A stretch of 64,000 bases of DNA from NCBI GenBank assembly GCA_039090855.1, contig CM077005.1, forward strand, positions 15,043,921-15,107,920, written 5' to 3'. The notes below the pieces were generated by a model. That model worked only from the letters and a program-made list of their open reading frames with translations. It made no database searches and was not told the origin of the DNA. The position numbers were made by a program, and so were the translations under genes. Of the stretch, positions 21,251-32,050 are shown piece after piece; positions within the stretch are counted from its first letter, which is position 1; every line of letters begins with the position of its first letter. The DNA is from Macrothele yani. Taxonomy: Eukaryota > Arthropoda > Arachnida > Araneae > Macrothelidae.

Positions 21251-21555
21251 CCATGGTACAGGATTCTCAGTGTCAGGAATACCATGCTATGAATATCAAC
21301 TTATCAAAGTACTGGAAAAACTAATACAAACTACATTGAAACCGTGGCCCCAAAACAGACATAACCATCTCGACTAATCGCCCAGATATAATACTGTAAG
21401 ACAAAGGACAGCAGGAAGCAATCATTGATACATCGGTACCGCAGAATCGCATTACTCAGACGACCTTGACAAAAATGAACAACCATATGAAATTGTCTCC
21501 AGGGATAAAATAGTTGTTGAAACTGAAAACAGTTCATATGTGACAATTAATTATA

Positions 21556-22980
21556 CACTGACGGAAAAAAATCCCAACACCAAGAAGGGGTTGTGTTAGA
21601 TAAACGACAGTTAGTAGGCGGTGAGAGTACATCTGTAAGATGACGTCCATGCAAATTTCGCGCTCGGTGCATACGTGTGGCGCTAGTAGCGCCCCTCGGA
21701 ACATGCAAAGCAGGTTTGCTGTAAATACGCGCTGTAACGTTCGTGAGCGTTAGTTATCGTTGCGATTCGACGTAGTGTGTTGATGTTAGTCAAGAATGCC
21801 TTTAAGAAGACGAAGTAGCCATTATCAACAGCTCACGGAGTTTGAACGACTTCGTGTAATAGGGCTACGAGAAGGTGGATTTTCTTTCCGCAATATTGCA
21901 GAACGACTTGGCAGCAATGTAGCCACTGTGCATGATTGTTGGCAGCGGTGGTCAGGGGAAGGTACTGCCACAAGAAGACCGGGTTCCAGCCGGCCACGTG
22001 GCACTACTGAGAGGGAAGACCACCGTGTACGGCGTATGGCCGTGGCGCATCGTACCGCGTCTGCGGCAGCAATTCGAGCTGCAGTTGCCACCACAGTGAC
22101 ACAACGAACTGTTACAAATCGGTTATTTGAAGGACAGCTCCGAGCCAGATGCCCTGTAGCGTGCATTTCACTTACTCCAAACCACTGCGGTTTGCGACGT
22201 CAGTGGTGTCAAGCTAGAGCTCATTGGAGGACGGAGTGGAGATCTGTTGCGTTTTCTGATGAAAGCCGGTTCTGCCTGGGTGCCAGTGATGGCCGTGTGT
22301 TGGTTAGAAGGAGGCCAGGTGAGCGCCTGCAACCAACCTGTCTGCGGCCGAGACACACTGGACCTACATCTGGAGTTATGGTCTGGGGAGCAATTTCCTA
22401 TGACAGCAGGAGCACTCTCGTGGTTATCCCACGTTCCCTGACGGCACAGTTGTACGTCGGTCTGGCGATTCAACCTGTTGTGCTGCCATTCATGAACAGC
22501 ATTCCAGGGGGTGTTTTCCAACAGGATAACGCTCGCCCGCATACCGCTGTTGTAACCCAACATGCTCTACAGAGTGTCGACATGTTGCCGTGGCCTGCTA
22601 GATCACCAGATCTTTCACCAATCGAGCACGTATGGGACATCATTGGACGACAACTCCAGCGTCACTCCCAACCAGCACTAACCGTCCATCTATTGACCGA
22701 CCAAGTGCAACAGGCATGGAACTCCATCCCACAAACTGACATCCAGCACCTGTACGACACAATGCATGAACGTTTGCGTGCTTGCATTCAACATTCTGGC
22801 GGTTATACCGGTTATTAATGTACCAGCATTTCACATTGGAAATGGCTCTTCTCGTGCTTACATTAAGCTGTGATCTTGAAACCTTAATCGATTAAATATG
22901 TTACCTATACGAAGGTGTTGCCGCCATTTCATTCCTCTACAACTATTTTTTCGTGGTGTTGGGATTTTTTCTCGTCAGTG
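21556..22980 (+). mobile_element. Intact Tc1-like transposon (1425 bp)
   Basis: TA flanks both ends (21554-21555 and 22981-22982). The terminal inverted repeats start CACTGACGG on the left and CACTGACGA (complement) on the right, and both continue into aaaaatcccaacacca with few mismatches. A single uninterrupted transposase ORF lies between them. It sits immediately upstream of a decayed mariner. Length, intact ends and intact ORF suggest recent insertion. Confidence 0.93.
21796..22818 (+). CDS. Tc1-like transposase, full length (340 aa)
   Basis: This cut-and-paste transposase is predicted to act in the nucleus on its own terminal repeats. Residues about 13-60 form the first helix-turn-helix (LTEFERLRVIGLREGGFSFR). 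A GRPR-like basic linker (SSRPRG) follows, then a second helix-turn-helix up to about 110. The catalytic core shows FSDES (Asp155), FQQDNARPH (Asp244) and LSPIEHVW (Glu277). I count 32 residues between the second Asp and the Glu, against 34 in classical Tc1. The ORF ends HSGGYTGY. The start ATG at 21796 gives the usual family length. No stop or frameshift is present, so it could be active. Confidence 0.93.
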   Translation: MPLRRRSSHYQQLTEFERLRVIGLREGGFSFRNIAERLGSNVATVHDCWQRWSGEGTATRRPGSSRPRGTTEREDHRVRRMAVAHRTASAAAIRAAVATTVTQRTVTNRLFEGQLRARCPVACISLTPNHCGLRRQWCQARAHWRTEWRSVAFSDESRFCLGASDGRVLVRRRPGERLQPTCLRPRHTGPTSGVMVWGAISYDSRSTLVVIPRSLTAQLYVGLAIQPVVLPFMNSIPGGVFQQDNARPHTAVVTQHALQSVDMLPWPARSPDLSPIEHVWDIIGRQLQRHSQPALTVHLLTDQVQQAWNSIPQTDIQHLYDTMHERLRACIQHSGGYTGY

Positions 22981-23176
22981 TATTATCCTTGCAACTGGTG
23001 TATTAGATATGCATCTTAATTCTCGGCCCCTAAACGCAAGCGATCACAGAACGTCGGCAAATGCAAATAGCTGTGTGCGATAATGACTGATTGCAGCGCC
23101 ATACAACGGCTTTCCAGGCAACCGTAACCGCTGACAGCTGTAGTGAGAGAAGGGACGAAAGTTGACGGTGAAAGCA

Positions 23177-24198
23177 ATGTCGTTCGAGAAGCAACATTTG
23201 AAGCATTGCCTCCTGTTCGCGTTTTAGCTAAACAAAAAGTGCCGCAGAAGCCCAGTAAGTGGTCTGTGCTGCTTTGGGTGAGGCTGCTGTGTCCTACAGT
23301 AAGTGTAAGAAGTGCTTCCAGCGGTTTAATCAGGGAAATTTCGATCTCCGTGATGCAGAACGTCCGGGACAGCCACAGAAAGTTGACGATGAGGAACTGG
23401 AACAACTGTTGAACGCGGATTCCTGTCGCACACAGTCAGAGCTTGCGCAGAAACTCGGAGCCATTGCAAAGAGCCTGCACAAGCTTGGACGGATTCACAA
23501 GGAGGACCGTTGGGTGCCCCAGCAACTCACAGCTGCGAACAAGTCGAGATGCTATGATGTTGCTGTGTCCTTGCTCTCCAGATTCAAGAAGAAGGATTTC
23601 CTCCACAAGATTTTGACCTGTGGTCAGAAGTGGATCCTCTACGTTAATCCTAAGCGACGCAAATCGTGGGTTTATTCAGGTCAGCCTACCACCAGTACCG
23701 CCAAACCGAATACCCATGCCAGGAAGTTGTTGCTGTGCCTATGGTGGGATCATCGCGGCGTCGTACCCTATGAGTTGCTCAAACCTGGTGAAACGGTCAA
23801 TGCTGAGCGTTATTGTCACCAACTCATTTGTGTGAGTGATGCACTGGAGGCGAAAAGACCATACTTTTGGCAAGGGCAGAAGGTCGGTCCTGTTGCTTCA
23901 GGATAACGCGCTTCCTCACATCGCGAAAACGACTTTAAACACGATCAACGACCTGGGATGGGAGATTTTGTCCCACCCGGCGTATTCTTAAGACTTCGCC
24001 CCGTCGTATTATCACCTCTTTCGTTCCCTGAAACATCACCTGAGTGATACGCACTTCACTTCTGTCGAGGAGGTCCACACAAGTATTGATGACTTTATCA
24101 ACTCGAAACAGCCCTCTTTTTTCCGCAGTGGCATTCGGCAGCTCCCTGACCGATGTCTCAAATGTATCCAACACGACGGGGATTATTTCCCTTATTAG
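23177..24198 (+). pseudogene. mariner transposase relic, nearly full length
   Basis: ATG at 23177 gives MSFEKQHLKHCLLFAF, typical of a mariner N-terminus, but stops and a frameshift follow within 80 bp. The frame 23259-23906 then reads well: YSKCKKCFQRFNQGNFD, SQSELAQKLGA-like helix, WVPQQLTAANKSR, KKDFLHKILTCGQKWI (Glu/Asp position altered), WWDHRGVVPYELLKPGE. A frameshift near 23900 leads to LLQDNALPHIAK, then a SYYHLFRSL region where the usual third Asp is changed, then GIRQLPDRC, ending at the TAG 24196-24198. It is a dead copy of a family different from the one at 17035. Confidence 0.88.
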
Positions 24199-24399
24199 GT
24201 ACGTATTCGATTTGCTATAATTTTCTGTCAACGTGTCGTGCCTGGGGCCGAGAATTAAGTTGCACACCTAATAATTCCTCAGATCTTTATGAATCAATTT
24301 CTTATTTTGAGCCTACAACATCTAAGAACGTAAATGCAGCATACTCGAGAGGAGCCACTTAGTAAGGTGTTTGAAAGCCTACCAATTGCCATGTATCGA

Positions 24400-24692
24400 A
24401 GTGATCTAAGCACTGACTTCTGGCCACTCGTCCAAGATGGGTCTATGTTCGAATCCCAGTGAAACATGGATGTTGTGTTGGACTTACAGCACTGACACTC
24501 TCCCTTCCCTGGAACCAGAGCTCTTAATTTAGAGACAAGCGACTGCTATCAGCCCAAATGTCCTTAGAGTCAGACGACTACTTATAACCCAAGTCGCCTT
24601 AAGAGACGGGCGACTGTTTACAATCCAAGTTCCTCTAAGTAAGAGACGGGTGACTTCTTATAGCCCCACTGGCCTTAAATTAGTGACAAGCG
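24400..24692 (+). mobile_element. tRNA-headed SINE with repeated tail segment
   Basis: The 5' head is partial (aagatgggtctatgttcgaatccc), followed by body phrases ggatgttgtgttgg and tcccttccctggaacc. The terminal segment (agagac-ggcgact plus a tataaccc-like stretch) is repeated about four times between 24530 and 24690. Confidence 0.7.
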
Positions 24693-24990
24693 GGCCGCGG
24701 GTGGCCTTGTGGGCAACGTTCGTGACTACCGCGGAAAGGACCTCAAGTTCGATCCCAGGCAGGTACGAACACTCGATCCACTAAATATCCGCCGTGCGTC
24801 TGATGGGCACGTTAAGCCGACGGACCTCGGGTACTGGCCTCCCGGTAATAAATAAGGGCGTCTTCCTCTCCCTTTCTACTTCGCTTCCGTGTCACTTTCC
24901 TATCGGGCACTCTAGCCCAAATCTCCTAGCTTCCTATTTCTAAGGGTTGTTTAAGACCTGGGGCCAGACACTTCCTTCCTAAAATCCTCT
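24693..24990 (+). mobile_element. Second SINE family (tRNA-like head), about 290 bp
   Basis: The head gcgggtggccttgtgggc, with a B-box-like gttcgatccc, is followed by a body containing gatgggcacgttaagccg and agggcgtcttcct, then tcctatttctaagggttg. The body recurs at 38998-39225, which shows that it is a dispersed repeat. Confidence 0.75.
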
Positions 24991-24999
24991 ACATATGAT

Positions 25000-25316
25000 C
25001 ATATGATCATGATCGTTAGTGACGAGCGATTACCTTGTAGTCCTTTGAATTTCTCATGGTAGTCGTTAAGTCTTCAAACAAAAGGAACTCAGTACTTGAT
25101 TCCAGGCCTGTACTGATGTAGAATAACTTTACAGGATATAAATGATTACATTTGTATAGCTATACAAGATTTTTCGCTTCAAAGCTCAGTATTGTGTGAA
25201 ACCACTTAGAGCCACAGTAACGACCTCTACATGGCGTAGCATTGACTTGAACAGAAGGCGTTTATGATATCGTCCACCGAAATAGCCTGCTATCCTGCTT
25301 TTATGCGACACCAGAG
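25000..25316. other. No recognised feature
   Basis: Short unique DNA between repeats. A palindromic ATGATCATATGATCAT-like stretch lies at about 24995-25012. Confidence 0.4.
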
Positions 25317-25415
25317 TTAATGTGTGATGACTGGAGTAGGTGCTTGACGGGCCAGTCGTTTAGCTGCCATGTCCCAGACATGTTCAATCCAGGAAAATCG
25401 CCTCGATATCCCTTC
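25317..25415 (-). pseudogene. Tc1-like transposase C-terminal fragment
   Basis: The minus strand reads SWIEHVWDMAAKRLARQ, the region around the third catalytic residue of a Tc1 transposase. It faces the plus-strand Tc1 relic at 25420 across a short palindrome, so two element fragments are joined head-on. Confidence 0.6.
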
Positions 25416-25443
25416 TGTTGGTACGACCCAACAGAAGGGGGAT
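25396..25443. repeat. Short palindrome at the junction of two Tc1 fragments
   Basis: Gcctcgatatcccttctgttgg is mirrored, with one or two mismatches, by ccaacagaagggggatattgaggc across about 5 bp. Confidence 0.85.
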
Positions 25444-26800
25444 ATTGAGGCGCAACTCGCCGGTAAACAGAACATCAAAAGCTGCAAAAATGGAGCTGTG
25501 TGACCGCGGACTGCTCCGAGTGCCCATCTTAACCTCGATTCACCGTCGAAGGCGTTTACAATGGGCACGCGAGCATCAAAACTGGACCTTGAATGATTGG
25601 AAGGAAATCGTCTGGTTAGATGAATATAATCCGTTGCACCATGTGGACGGTTGGGTACGTGTACGTCGTTTACCTGGGGAAGTGTTGGCATCAGGATGCA
25701 CCTTGGGACGGAAACAAGCCGGTGGAGAAAGTGTAATGCTTTGGCAATGTTCTGCTGGAAATCCCCGGTTCCAGTTATTCTTATTCAGGGAACTATGACG
25801 TCTACCACCTGCCTAAGTATCATTGCAGACCAGGTACATCCCTTCATGGCAACGGTATTCTTTTGTAGTGGTGCTTTTCTTAGGCAGAACAATGCGCCAA
25901 GCCACATTACCCTGATTGTTCGAGAATGGCTCGCGGAACATGAGGAAGATTTCCAGATATTGAGACTGGCTGAAGAATGGCGCCACTACCCTGATTGTTC
26001 GAGAATGGCTCGCGGAGCAGCAGAAAGATTTCCAGATATTGAGAATGGCTTGAGAATGGCGCCAAGCCACACTACCCTGATTGTTCGAGAATGGCTCGCG
26101 GAACATGAGGAAGATTTCCCGATTGTTCGAGAATGGCTCGCGGAACATGAGAAAGATTTCCAGATATTGAGAATGGCTCGAGAATTGCGCCAAGCCACAC
26201 TACCCTGAATGTTCGAGAATGGCTCGCGGAACAAGAGGAAGATTTCCAGATTGTTCGAGAATGGCTCGCGCTCGCGGAACACGAGGAAGATTTCCAGATA
26301 TTGAGAATGGCGCCAAGCCACACTACCCTGATTGTTCGAGAATGGCTCGCGGAGCATGAGAAAGATTTCCAGATATTGAGAATGGCTCGAGAATGGCGCC
26401 AAGCCACACTACCCTGATTGTTCGAGAATGGTTCGCGGAACAAGAGGAAGATTTCCAGATTGTTCGAGAATGGCTCGCGGAACACGAGGAAGATTTCCAG
26501 ATATTGAGAATGTCGCCAAGCCACACTACCCTGATTGTTCGAGAATGGCTCGCGGAACATGAGGAAGATTTCCAAATATTGCTTTGACCTTCAAATTCCC
26601 TAGACGTCAATCCAATCGAGCATCTGTGGTTTGTGCTTAAATAGCAAATCCGATTTGCGGTGGCTGAACCACACAATTTACAAGAGCTAAAAAATCTTCT
26701 AGTAACGTGTTGGTATCAGATACCACAAGACACCTTCATAAATCTTGTAGAGTCAATGCCTCGCCGGGTAAGAGCTGTTTTGGCGGCGTAGAGGACCAAG
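25420..26800 (+). pseudogene. Tc1-like transposase relic with an internal array
   Basis: The frame 25418-25798 encodes the central part: LRVPILTSIHRRRRLQW, WTLNDWKEIVWLDE (first Asp), DGWVRVRRLPGEVLASGC. It continues in another frame through LSIIADQVHPFMATV to LRQNNAPSHITLIVREWL (second catalytic position, Asp changed to Asn). The array then occupies about 25905-26585. The protein resumes with LDVNPIEHLW (Glu), LVESMPRRVRAVLAA and a stop near 26790. The N-terminal DNA-binding part is missing at the palindrome. Confidence 0.87.
25905..26585. repeat. Hierarchical array grown from Tc1 transposase sequence
   Basis: The word accctgattgttcgagaatgg (one copy altered) starts units at about 25911, 25989, 26075, 26203, 26326, 26412 and 26529, giving spacings of 78-128 bp. 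Within the longer units a 42-bp core (ttcgagaatggctcgcgg plus gaagatttcca) is itself duplicated. The unit encodes TLIVREWLAEHEEDFQIL, which follows the second catalytic position, and true transposase sequence lies on both sides. Confidence 0.9.
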
Positions 26801-26809
26801 GAAGGTAGT

Positions 26810-27540
26810 CATAATGCTTGGCTCTTAGGTGTAGATGGATGAAATTCGAAAGCATGTCAGAGTGACATGGAAAATAATTGCTCAAGAAAGTTCTGGAAGA
26901 GATTCTGGATGACATTTGGTTTAATAATGGTTGACGATGATTGCACAATAGCTTTATTATTTCCAGTTAGTTTAAACGCCCAATGAATTAGCATGCTATT
27001 CGATTAAGACTGCAACCAAAGAAGTTATTTGCATTCATTATTCAAACATACGTGGTTACAATTCTAAAATATCTGGTCCGATAAATTTCGGACTATTTAT
27101 ACACATGAGTAATGAGATCTCATTTACTATTGTTTTGTGGTGGCGGCTTTTCGCATCTTTTATTAAAAATTAAATTGAATGTTATTGTCATAGCAGTATT
27201 TTTTTTTTCATTCAAACTTGATTCTTTCTTTTTCCAACTGATAGAATTCAAGGGCCGCCATACCGAAGAACAAACAGAGCACATTTTCCAGTGAAGGAGC
27301 AACGTCATGGTGGATGCCGATGAACCAACCAGCGTCTAGAAAGGTGATTGGTGCTTATAATTTTCTTCTAATTGCCTAGTTTAACTTAACCTGTTCTAAA
27401 ATCAAATTTACGCATTTGGTAATGCGGGGTACTGTACAAAATTCGGAATGATTTGAGACATCCGCAAATATTCCAGGCTTTATTACTGTGGTGTTCGAAA
27501 AAAAAATGGCGTAATTCATAAACAGGAACTGTACATCAAC
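26810..27540. other. No recognised feature
   Basis: Unique-looking DNA. No exon or element hallmark is visible. Confidence 0.4.
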
Positions 27541-27552
27541 TATACTCAAAAT

Positions 27553-27782
27553 AGTATTACTATACTAGTAATCCGAATTTCTTGGCGTAGAATAGGAATC
27601 AAAGTTTCCAAGTTTTCGCACATCAACCAGATGGCTTTTTCAAGAAAGGTAGACAGCAAACTGGAGTTTGCTGTCTACCTTCCTTGAAAAAGCAAATTGC
27701 ATTTGCATCTGGTTGATGTGCCAAAGCTTGGAAACTTTGATTCCTATTCTACGCCAAGAAACTCGGATCATTAGTATAGTTA
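27553..27782. repeat. Palindromic element, arms about 110 bp
   Basis: Arms from actatactagtaatccgaat to the centre are mirrored up to gatcattagtatagtt. The centre (aaggtagacagcaaact and its complement) is perfect, with a spacer of one or two bases. Outer parts carry small indels. It may be a foldback or MITE-like insertion. No clear target duplication is seen. Confidence 0.88.
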
Positions 27783-27889
27783 CACTATTTCTAAAAACAT
27801 GGCGTTTTTGATACAACAATTTCACTTACTCAGAACCTCGGAAGAATCCAGGCTAAGTTTCAAAGTACATGCCATCATGTTCAATAGTT

Positions 27890-28905
27890 TAAACCCATCT
27901 GTTTGCCAGCTGTGCAACTTCTGCACGGTACCAAGCTTTCGGTTGTGAGACAAAGAACTCTTGGCTCTCGATTTCGACATTGTCTTTGCCGCAGAGAAAA
28001 TGCGCCATCGCCCGAAACAAGTCGTAGTCTGGAAGCCATAACGCCAGGCGACGGACCGGTATGGCGATGCCAAAGCATAACGCCGGGCGACAGACCGGTA
28101 TGGCGATGCATAATGCAGGCGTCGTACAGTCTCTCGTCGCAGTGCCACCACACGCGGATCCGACCATCGTGGTGTTGCAGGCAGAAGCGGGATTCATCGG
28201 AAACGACAATGTCGTGCCATTCCGTAGTCCAGGTGAGGTGTTCAACGGCCCACTGCCACCGCACTCGACTGTGGTGTAACGTCAATGGTAATCGGAGCAA
28301 TGGGCGCCGTGCGACAAGTCTTCGCTCCTGCAGACGACGTACAACGGTACGTGCTGACACAGGTTGTTGCGCAACACAGCCTAATTCCTGCGCTAACGTT
28401 CGTGATGTGGCGGTGCGAGCCGTCAATGCCCGCCGCACAACATGCCGGTCCTTTCGTTCGGTGGTGTGCCGCGGTTGTGGCAATTGCTCACGTCGGTCAG
28501 TCCGTCCCTCCTGCACCCATCGAATCGATACTCGCCTCACTGTGGCTGGATGTGGTGCCACACGGGCGCCAAATGTCTCGGTACGATAAACCGCTGTCGT
28601 GATAAGCCACTATTCGTCCTCTGTCGAACTCCGAAACGTGCTGAAATGACTGCCGTATTCTGCGACGAGGCATCAGGAAGCTTCCCACGCACAAGTCCGG
28701 CAGCACAACACACTTCCACTACTTACACACCGCCTTCTGTGCACCCTTGTTATAGTGCTTCTCGGTGGCGTACCGGGCGCACATGATTTGCATATGCCCT
28801 GCAATGCTAATCGTTTGCATGTCCTCTCACGGGCGACGCATGCTGTGAATTTCAGGCCAATCAGATGCTTCCTTCTTGTTGTTGTATTTTGGGTGGCCAG
28901 CAGTG
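27890..28905 (-). pseudogene. Tc1-like element, 3'-truncated
   Basis: The right end shows a terminal repeat: the minus strand starts CACTGCTGGCCACCC at 28905, bordered by TA at 28906-28907. The N-terminus lies near 28670 (FQHVSEFDRGRIVAYHDSGLS), then RTVVRRLQERRLVARRP and WHDIVVSDESRFCLQ (first Asp) in the frame 27881-28561. A 39-bp in-frame tandem duplication at 28038-28115 doubles HRHTG-SPGVM. The protein then runs into unrelated sequence; the second Asp and the Glu are missing. Confidence 0.87.
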
Positions 28906-28909
28906 TAGT

Positions 28910-29340
28910 ACCAGATTCAATGTACAAGATTCACGTTATGAGCATTCGTTGCTTTTGTTTTCCTAAAATTATGAGGGCATGTTTGTTTACTCAAACATTT
29001 AACCGCAATGTCTTCGAATAATAATAAAAAATACTTTGCTGAAACTGAAGGGTTTTTTCTTCGGAACATTTGCTTGACACCAGGAAACCGCGCAAGAGTG
29101 ACTATATCCTCAAATCTCTTTTCCACTTAAGAAAAACATTACCCCCCCCTTTCCACTTAAGAAAAACCTTACAACCCCCGCTACAACACCAACTTAAAAT
29201 TAATGCCTTTTTTCCGGCTCTGTTGCCATAATCAAGCTTGCTTTCAGCTGAATCAATGTGCTGCCATCTATCGGCGGGACTGAGTCAGTTTTTTCGGATT
29301 TTTTTTTTCTATTGAGGGCGACCACCGTGAACAACTCAGT
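28910..29340. other. No recognised feature
   Basis: A short direct repeat (ctttccacttaagaaaaac) occurs at about 29118 and 29149. Nothing else is supported. Confidence 0.4.
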
Positions 29341-29344
29341 GAGC

Positions 29345-29500
29345 TATAAGCAGACGCACGTCCCTATTTTACGACCACTGGTTCCAGAGAAGGGAGAAAC
29401 CCAGGATAAGACAAAACAACATCCATGCCTCACCGATATTCGAACCCGGACCCATCTAGGACAAATGATCAGAAACTATTGCTTAGACCACTGGGGGACT
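29345..29500 (-). mobile_element. tRNA-headed SINE, diverged
   Basis: The complement shows the family B-box (gatattcgaacccgg on +), the atggatgttgttttg phrase and the ccagtgg/cttctc body. The tRNA 5' end is near 29495. Confidence 0.7.
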
Positions 29501-29509
29501 TTTACGGAA

Positions 29510-29845
29510 ATTATCCAAATATCAATTAAAATTTCAGAAATTTGAATTACAGAAAAAAATGCTCCAAGATGCAAACAAGCAAGTGCCTCTGTGACTTCTG
29601 TCTAAACTTCAAACCTCTACGATCAGCAATGTCTTCCTGAAGGCGACCGACAGACAGACACGCAGATACACAGTCGGTTTTATTGTTATAACTACATGAA
29701 CGAGGGTGTTTCCTTTCAAATATCACCTCCGGCGGAAGAATAGTAAAATATATTAAACAAAAGTTCACGCGTAATTGAGAATAATACGCAATCAAAAGTC
29801 AGGTACAACTTGTGACTATTAGCAATCCTTGTAACTAAAATTAGC
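29510..29845. other. No recognised feature
   Basis: Nothing supported. Confidence 0.4.
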
Positions 29846-29847
29846 CG

Positions 29848-30018
29848 ACCCAGTGGCGCAGTGGCTTGAGCATAGCCTTATGATCATACGTCCGGTTTCA
29901 AAACCCGGTTAGGCATGGATGTTGTGCTTGTCTTACTGCACTGACTCCTTCCCTTTAATCGAACCAGTTTCCCTGAATTAGGGACGTGCGACTGCTTATA
30001 GCTCATTGAGTCAAGTAT
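29848..30018 (+). mobile_element. tRNA-headed SINE
   Basis: The head gacccagtggcgcagtggc is followed by a degenerate B-box (ggtttcaaaaccc), aggcatggatgttgtgcttg, then ttagggacgtgcgactgctt and attgagt. The 3' tail is absent. Confidence 0.8.
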
Positions 30019-30019
30019 T

Positions 30020-30785
30020 GCGTCATTTTCTTGTTGGACTTCCGTCCACAGTGGGTAGATTTTAGGTCCCAGCCACCTACAGCGAGTTCGCCTTTTGGGC
30101 AGGACACAGAAACGGAAGGAATGAGAGCAAGTCCAGCGACTTTGACAGAACAGTTTGTAGTGAGATTAGAGTACAGTAGATGGCACCACCGTACAAGTAC
30201 GATGTTGCACATAGAGGGGTGAGAGAATTTCAGAGGGGGGGGCATAGGAAAGGATACCCATTAAACCTGTGGGTCCAGCCTGGGGGCCGGCACTTGGCGT
30301 GCTCGTCCGATGCAAGGTGAATATTCAGTGAATGTTAGCAAATCACACCACCTCCGCAAGCCTCCAAACACGCGCACAGAATTTAACCATGGAGGGACAC
30401 CGGCTTCATCTGTTGTCTCTCGATGATTAATTATTATAATATTCCACAATATTCCTCAATAAGGTATGCGTACCACGTCATTTTTCACATCTTAGCTCTC
30501 AATATAAATGTTGCTGTGTTAAAAGGAAATAGAAAAAGCAACCACAAACAATGAATTTTAGCTTGCACGTGGCCGCTAAGATTAGTCCTTTTTAAAGAAG
30601 TCATGGGCAGAAAATTTAGCAAGTACCGTAATTTCAGTGCCATTTGCCGCCAACTCTAAGGCCAAAAATGCAACATGACTATGTCTTCGGCAAAGCGATG
30701 GTCGATTCAACTACCCCTATTAATCATTAGACAACGGGATAATGTTTAATGGAGATATTTAAACGCAACTTCGTTTTCCTTGTTA
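30020..30785. other. No recognised feature
   Basis: No coding exon or element hallmark is visible. Confidence 0.4.
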
Positions 30786-30789
30786 ATAG

Positions 30790-31915
30790 AGTAATTTTTG
30801 TAAGTATTCGTTTGCAAGTAGCAGCGGCAAATAGCTACTAAATAGCCCTTTTTGTAATATAGTGACTTTTTGCAAGCAGTCATTTGCAAGTAGCCTCGGT
30901 AAATAGCTACTAAATAGCCGTTTTTGTAACATAGTCATTTTTGCAAGTACTCATTTGCAAATAACCTTAGCAAATAACTACTAAATAGCCGTTTTTGTAA
31001 TATAGTGATTTTGGCAAGCAGTCATTTGGCCGTTTTTGTAATATAGTCATTTTTGCAAGTAGTCATTTGGCCGTTTTTGTAATATAGTCATTTTTGCAAG
31101 CAACCATCTGGCCGTTTTTGTAATATAGTCATTTTTGCAAGTAGTCATTTGGCCGTTTTTGTAATATAGTCTTTTTTGCAAGCAATCATTTGGCCGTTTT
31201 TGTAATATAGTCATTTTTGCAAGTAGTCATTTGGCCGTTTTTGTAATATAGTCATTTTTGCAAGTAGTCATTTGGCCGTTTTTGTAATATAGTCATTTTT
31301 GCAAGCAACCATTTGGCCGTTTTTGTAATATAGTCATTTTTGCAAGCAGTCATTTGGCCGTTTTTGTAATATAGTCATTTTTGCAAGTAGTCATTTGGCC
31401 GTTTTTGTAATATAGTCATTTTTGCAAGTAGTCATTTGGCCGTTTTTGTAATATAGTCATTTTTGCAAGTAGTCATTTGGCCGTTTTTGTAATATAGTCA
31501 TTTTTGCAAGCAACCATTTGGCCGTTTTTGTAATATAGTCATTTTTGCAAGCAGTCATTTGGCCGTTTTTGTAATATAGTCATTTTTGCAAGTAGTCATT
31601 TGGCCGTTTTTGTAATATAGTCATTTTTGCAAGTAGTCATTTGGCCGTTTTTGTAATATAGTCGTTTTGGCAAGTAGCCTCGGCAAATAGCTACTAAATA
31701 GCCGTTTTTGTAATATAGTCGTTTTTGCAAGTAGCTACTAAATAGCTGTGTTTGTAGTATAGTAATTTTTCCAAGCAGTCATTTGTAAGGCTACTAAAAA
31801 GCTGTTTTTGTATAATACAGTCCTTTTTGCAAATATCATCTGTAAGTAGCCTCGGCAAATAGCTACTAAATAGCCGTTTTTGTATTACAGTCATTTTTGC
31901 AAGTAACTTCTCAGA
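30790..31915. repeat. 41-bp satellite with longer diverged units at both edges
   Basis: The core at about 30990-31672 consists of 41-bp units (tcatttttgcaagtagtcat, ttggccgtttttgtaatatag), about 16 copies, nearly identical. The flanks at 30790-30990 and 31675-31915 carry longer, more diverged units with ctcggcaaatagctactaaatag, which look like the ancestral form. In the ancestral form this extra segment separates the same two halves, so the 41-bp unit may be a deletion derivative that amplified. Confidence 0.93.
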
Positions 31916-32050
31916 GCTGCAGAGTATGATCCAGGAATTCGCTGACAAGAGAAGTAGGATTAAAGATTAACTTGCAGAAAACAAAACTGGTGTTCAATGC
32001 TCTTACAAGATTTGGAAGTTGATGGGGCTAATCTAGAAGTAATTGGTGCA

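Noticed and set aside
22168..22563. Minus-strand 131-codon frame inside the intact Tc1
   Set aside because: It overlaps the catalytic core of the transposase on the other strand and has no motif of its own.
26072..26575. Minus-strand open frame of 167 codons with repeated FREPFSNN-like peptides
   Set aside because: It is the antisense shadow of the Tc1 array, whose sense strand encodes recognisable transposase.
27903..28589. Plus-strand 228-codon open frame
   Set aside because: It is antisense to a Tc1 transposase relic with clear DNA-binding and catalytic motifs on the minus strand.
30990..31672. Regular repeats resembling a CRISPR array
   Set aside because: The units are contiguous tandem copies without unique spacers, in a eukaryotic intron.
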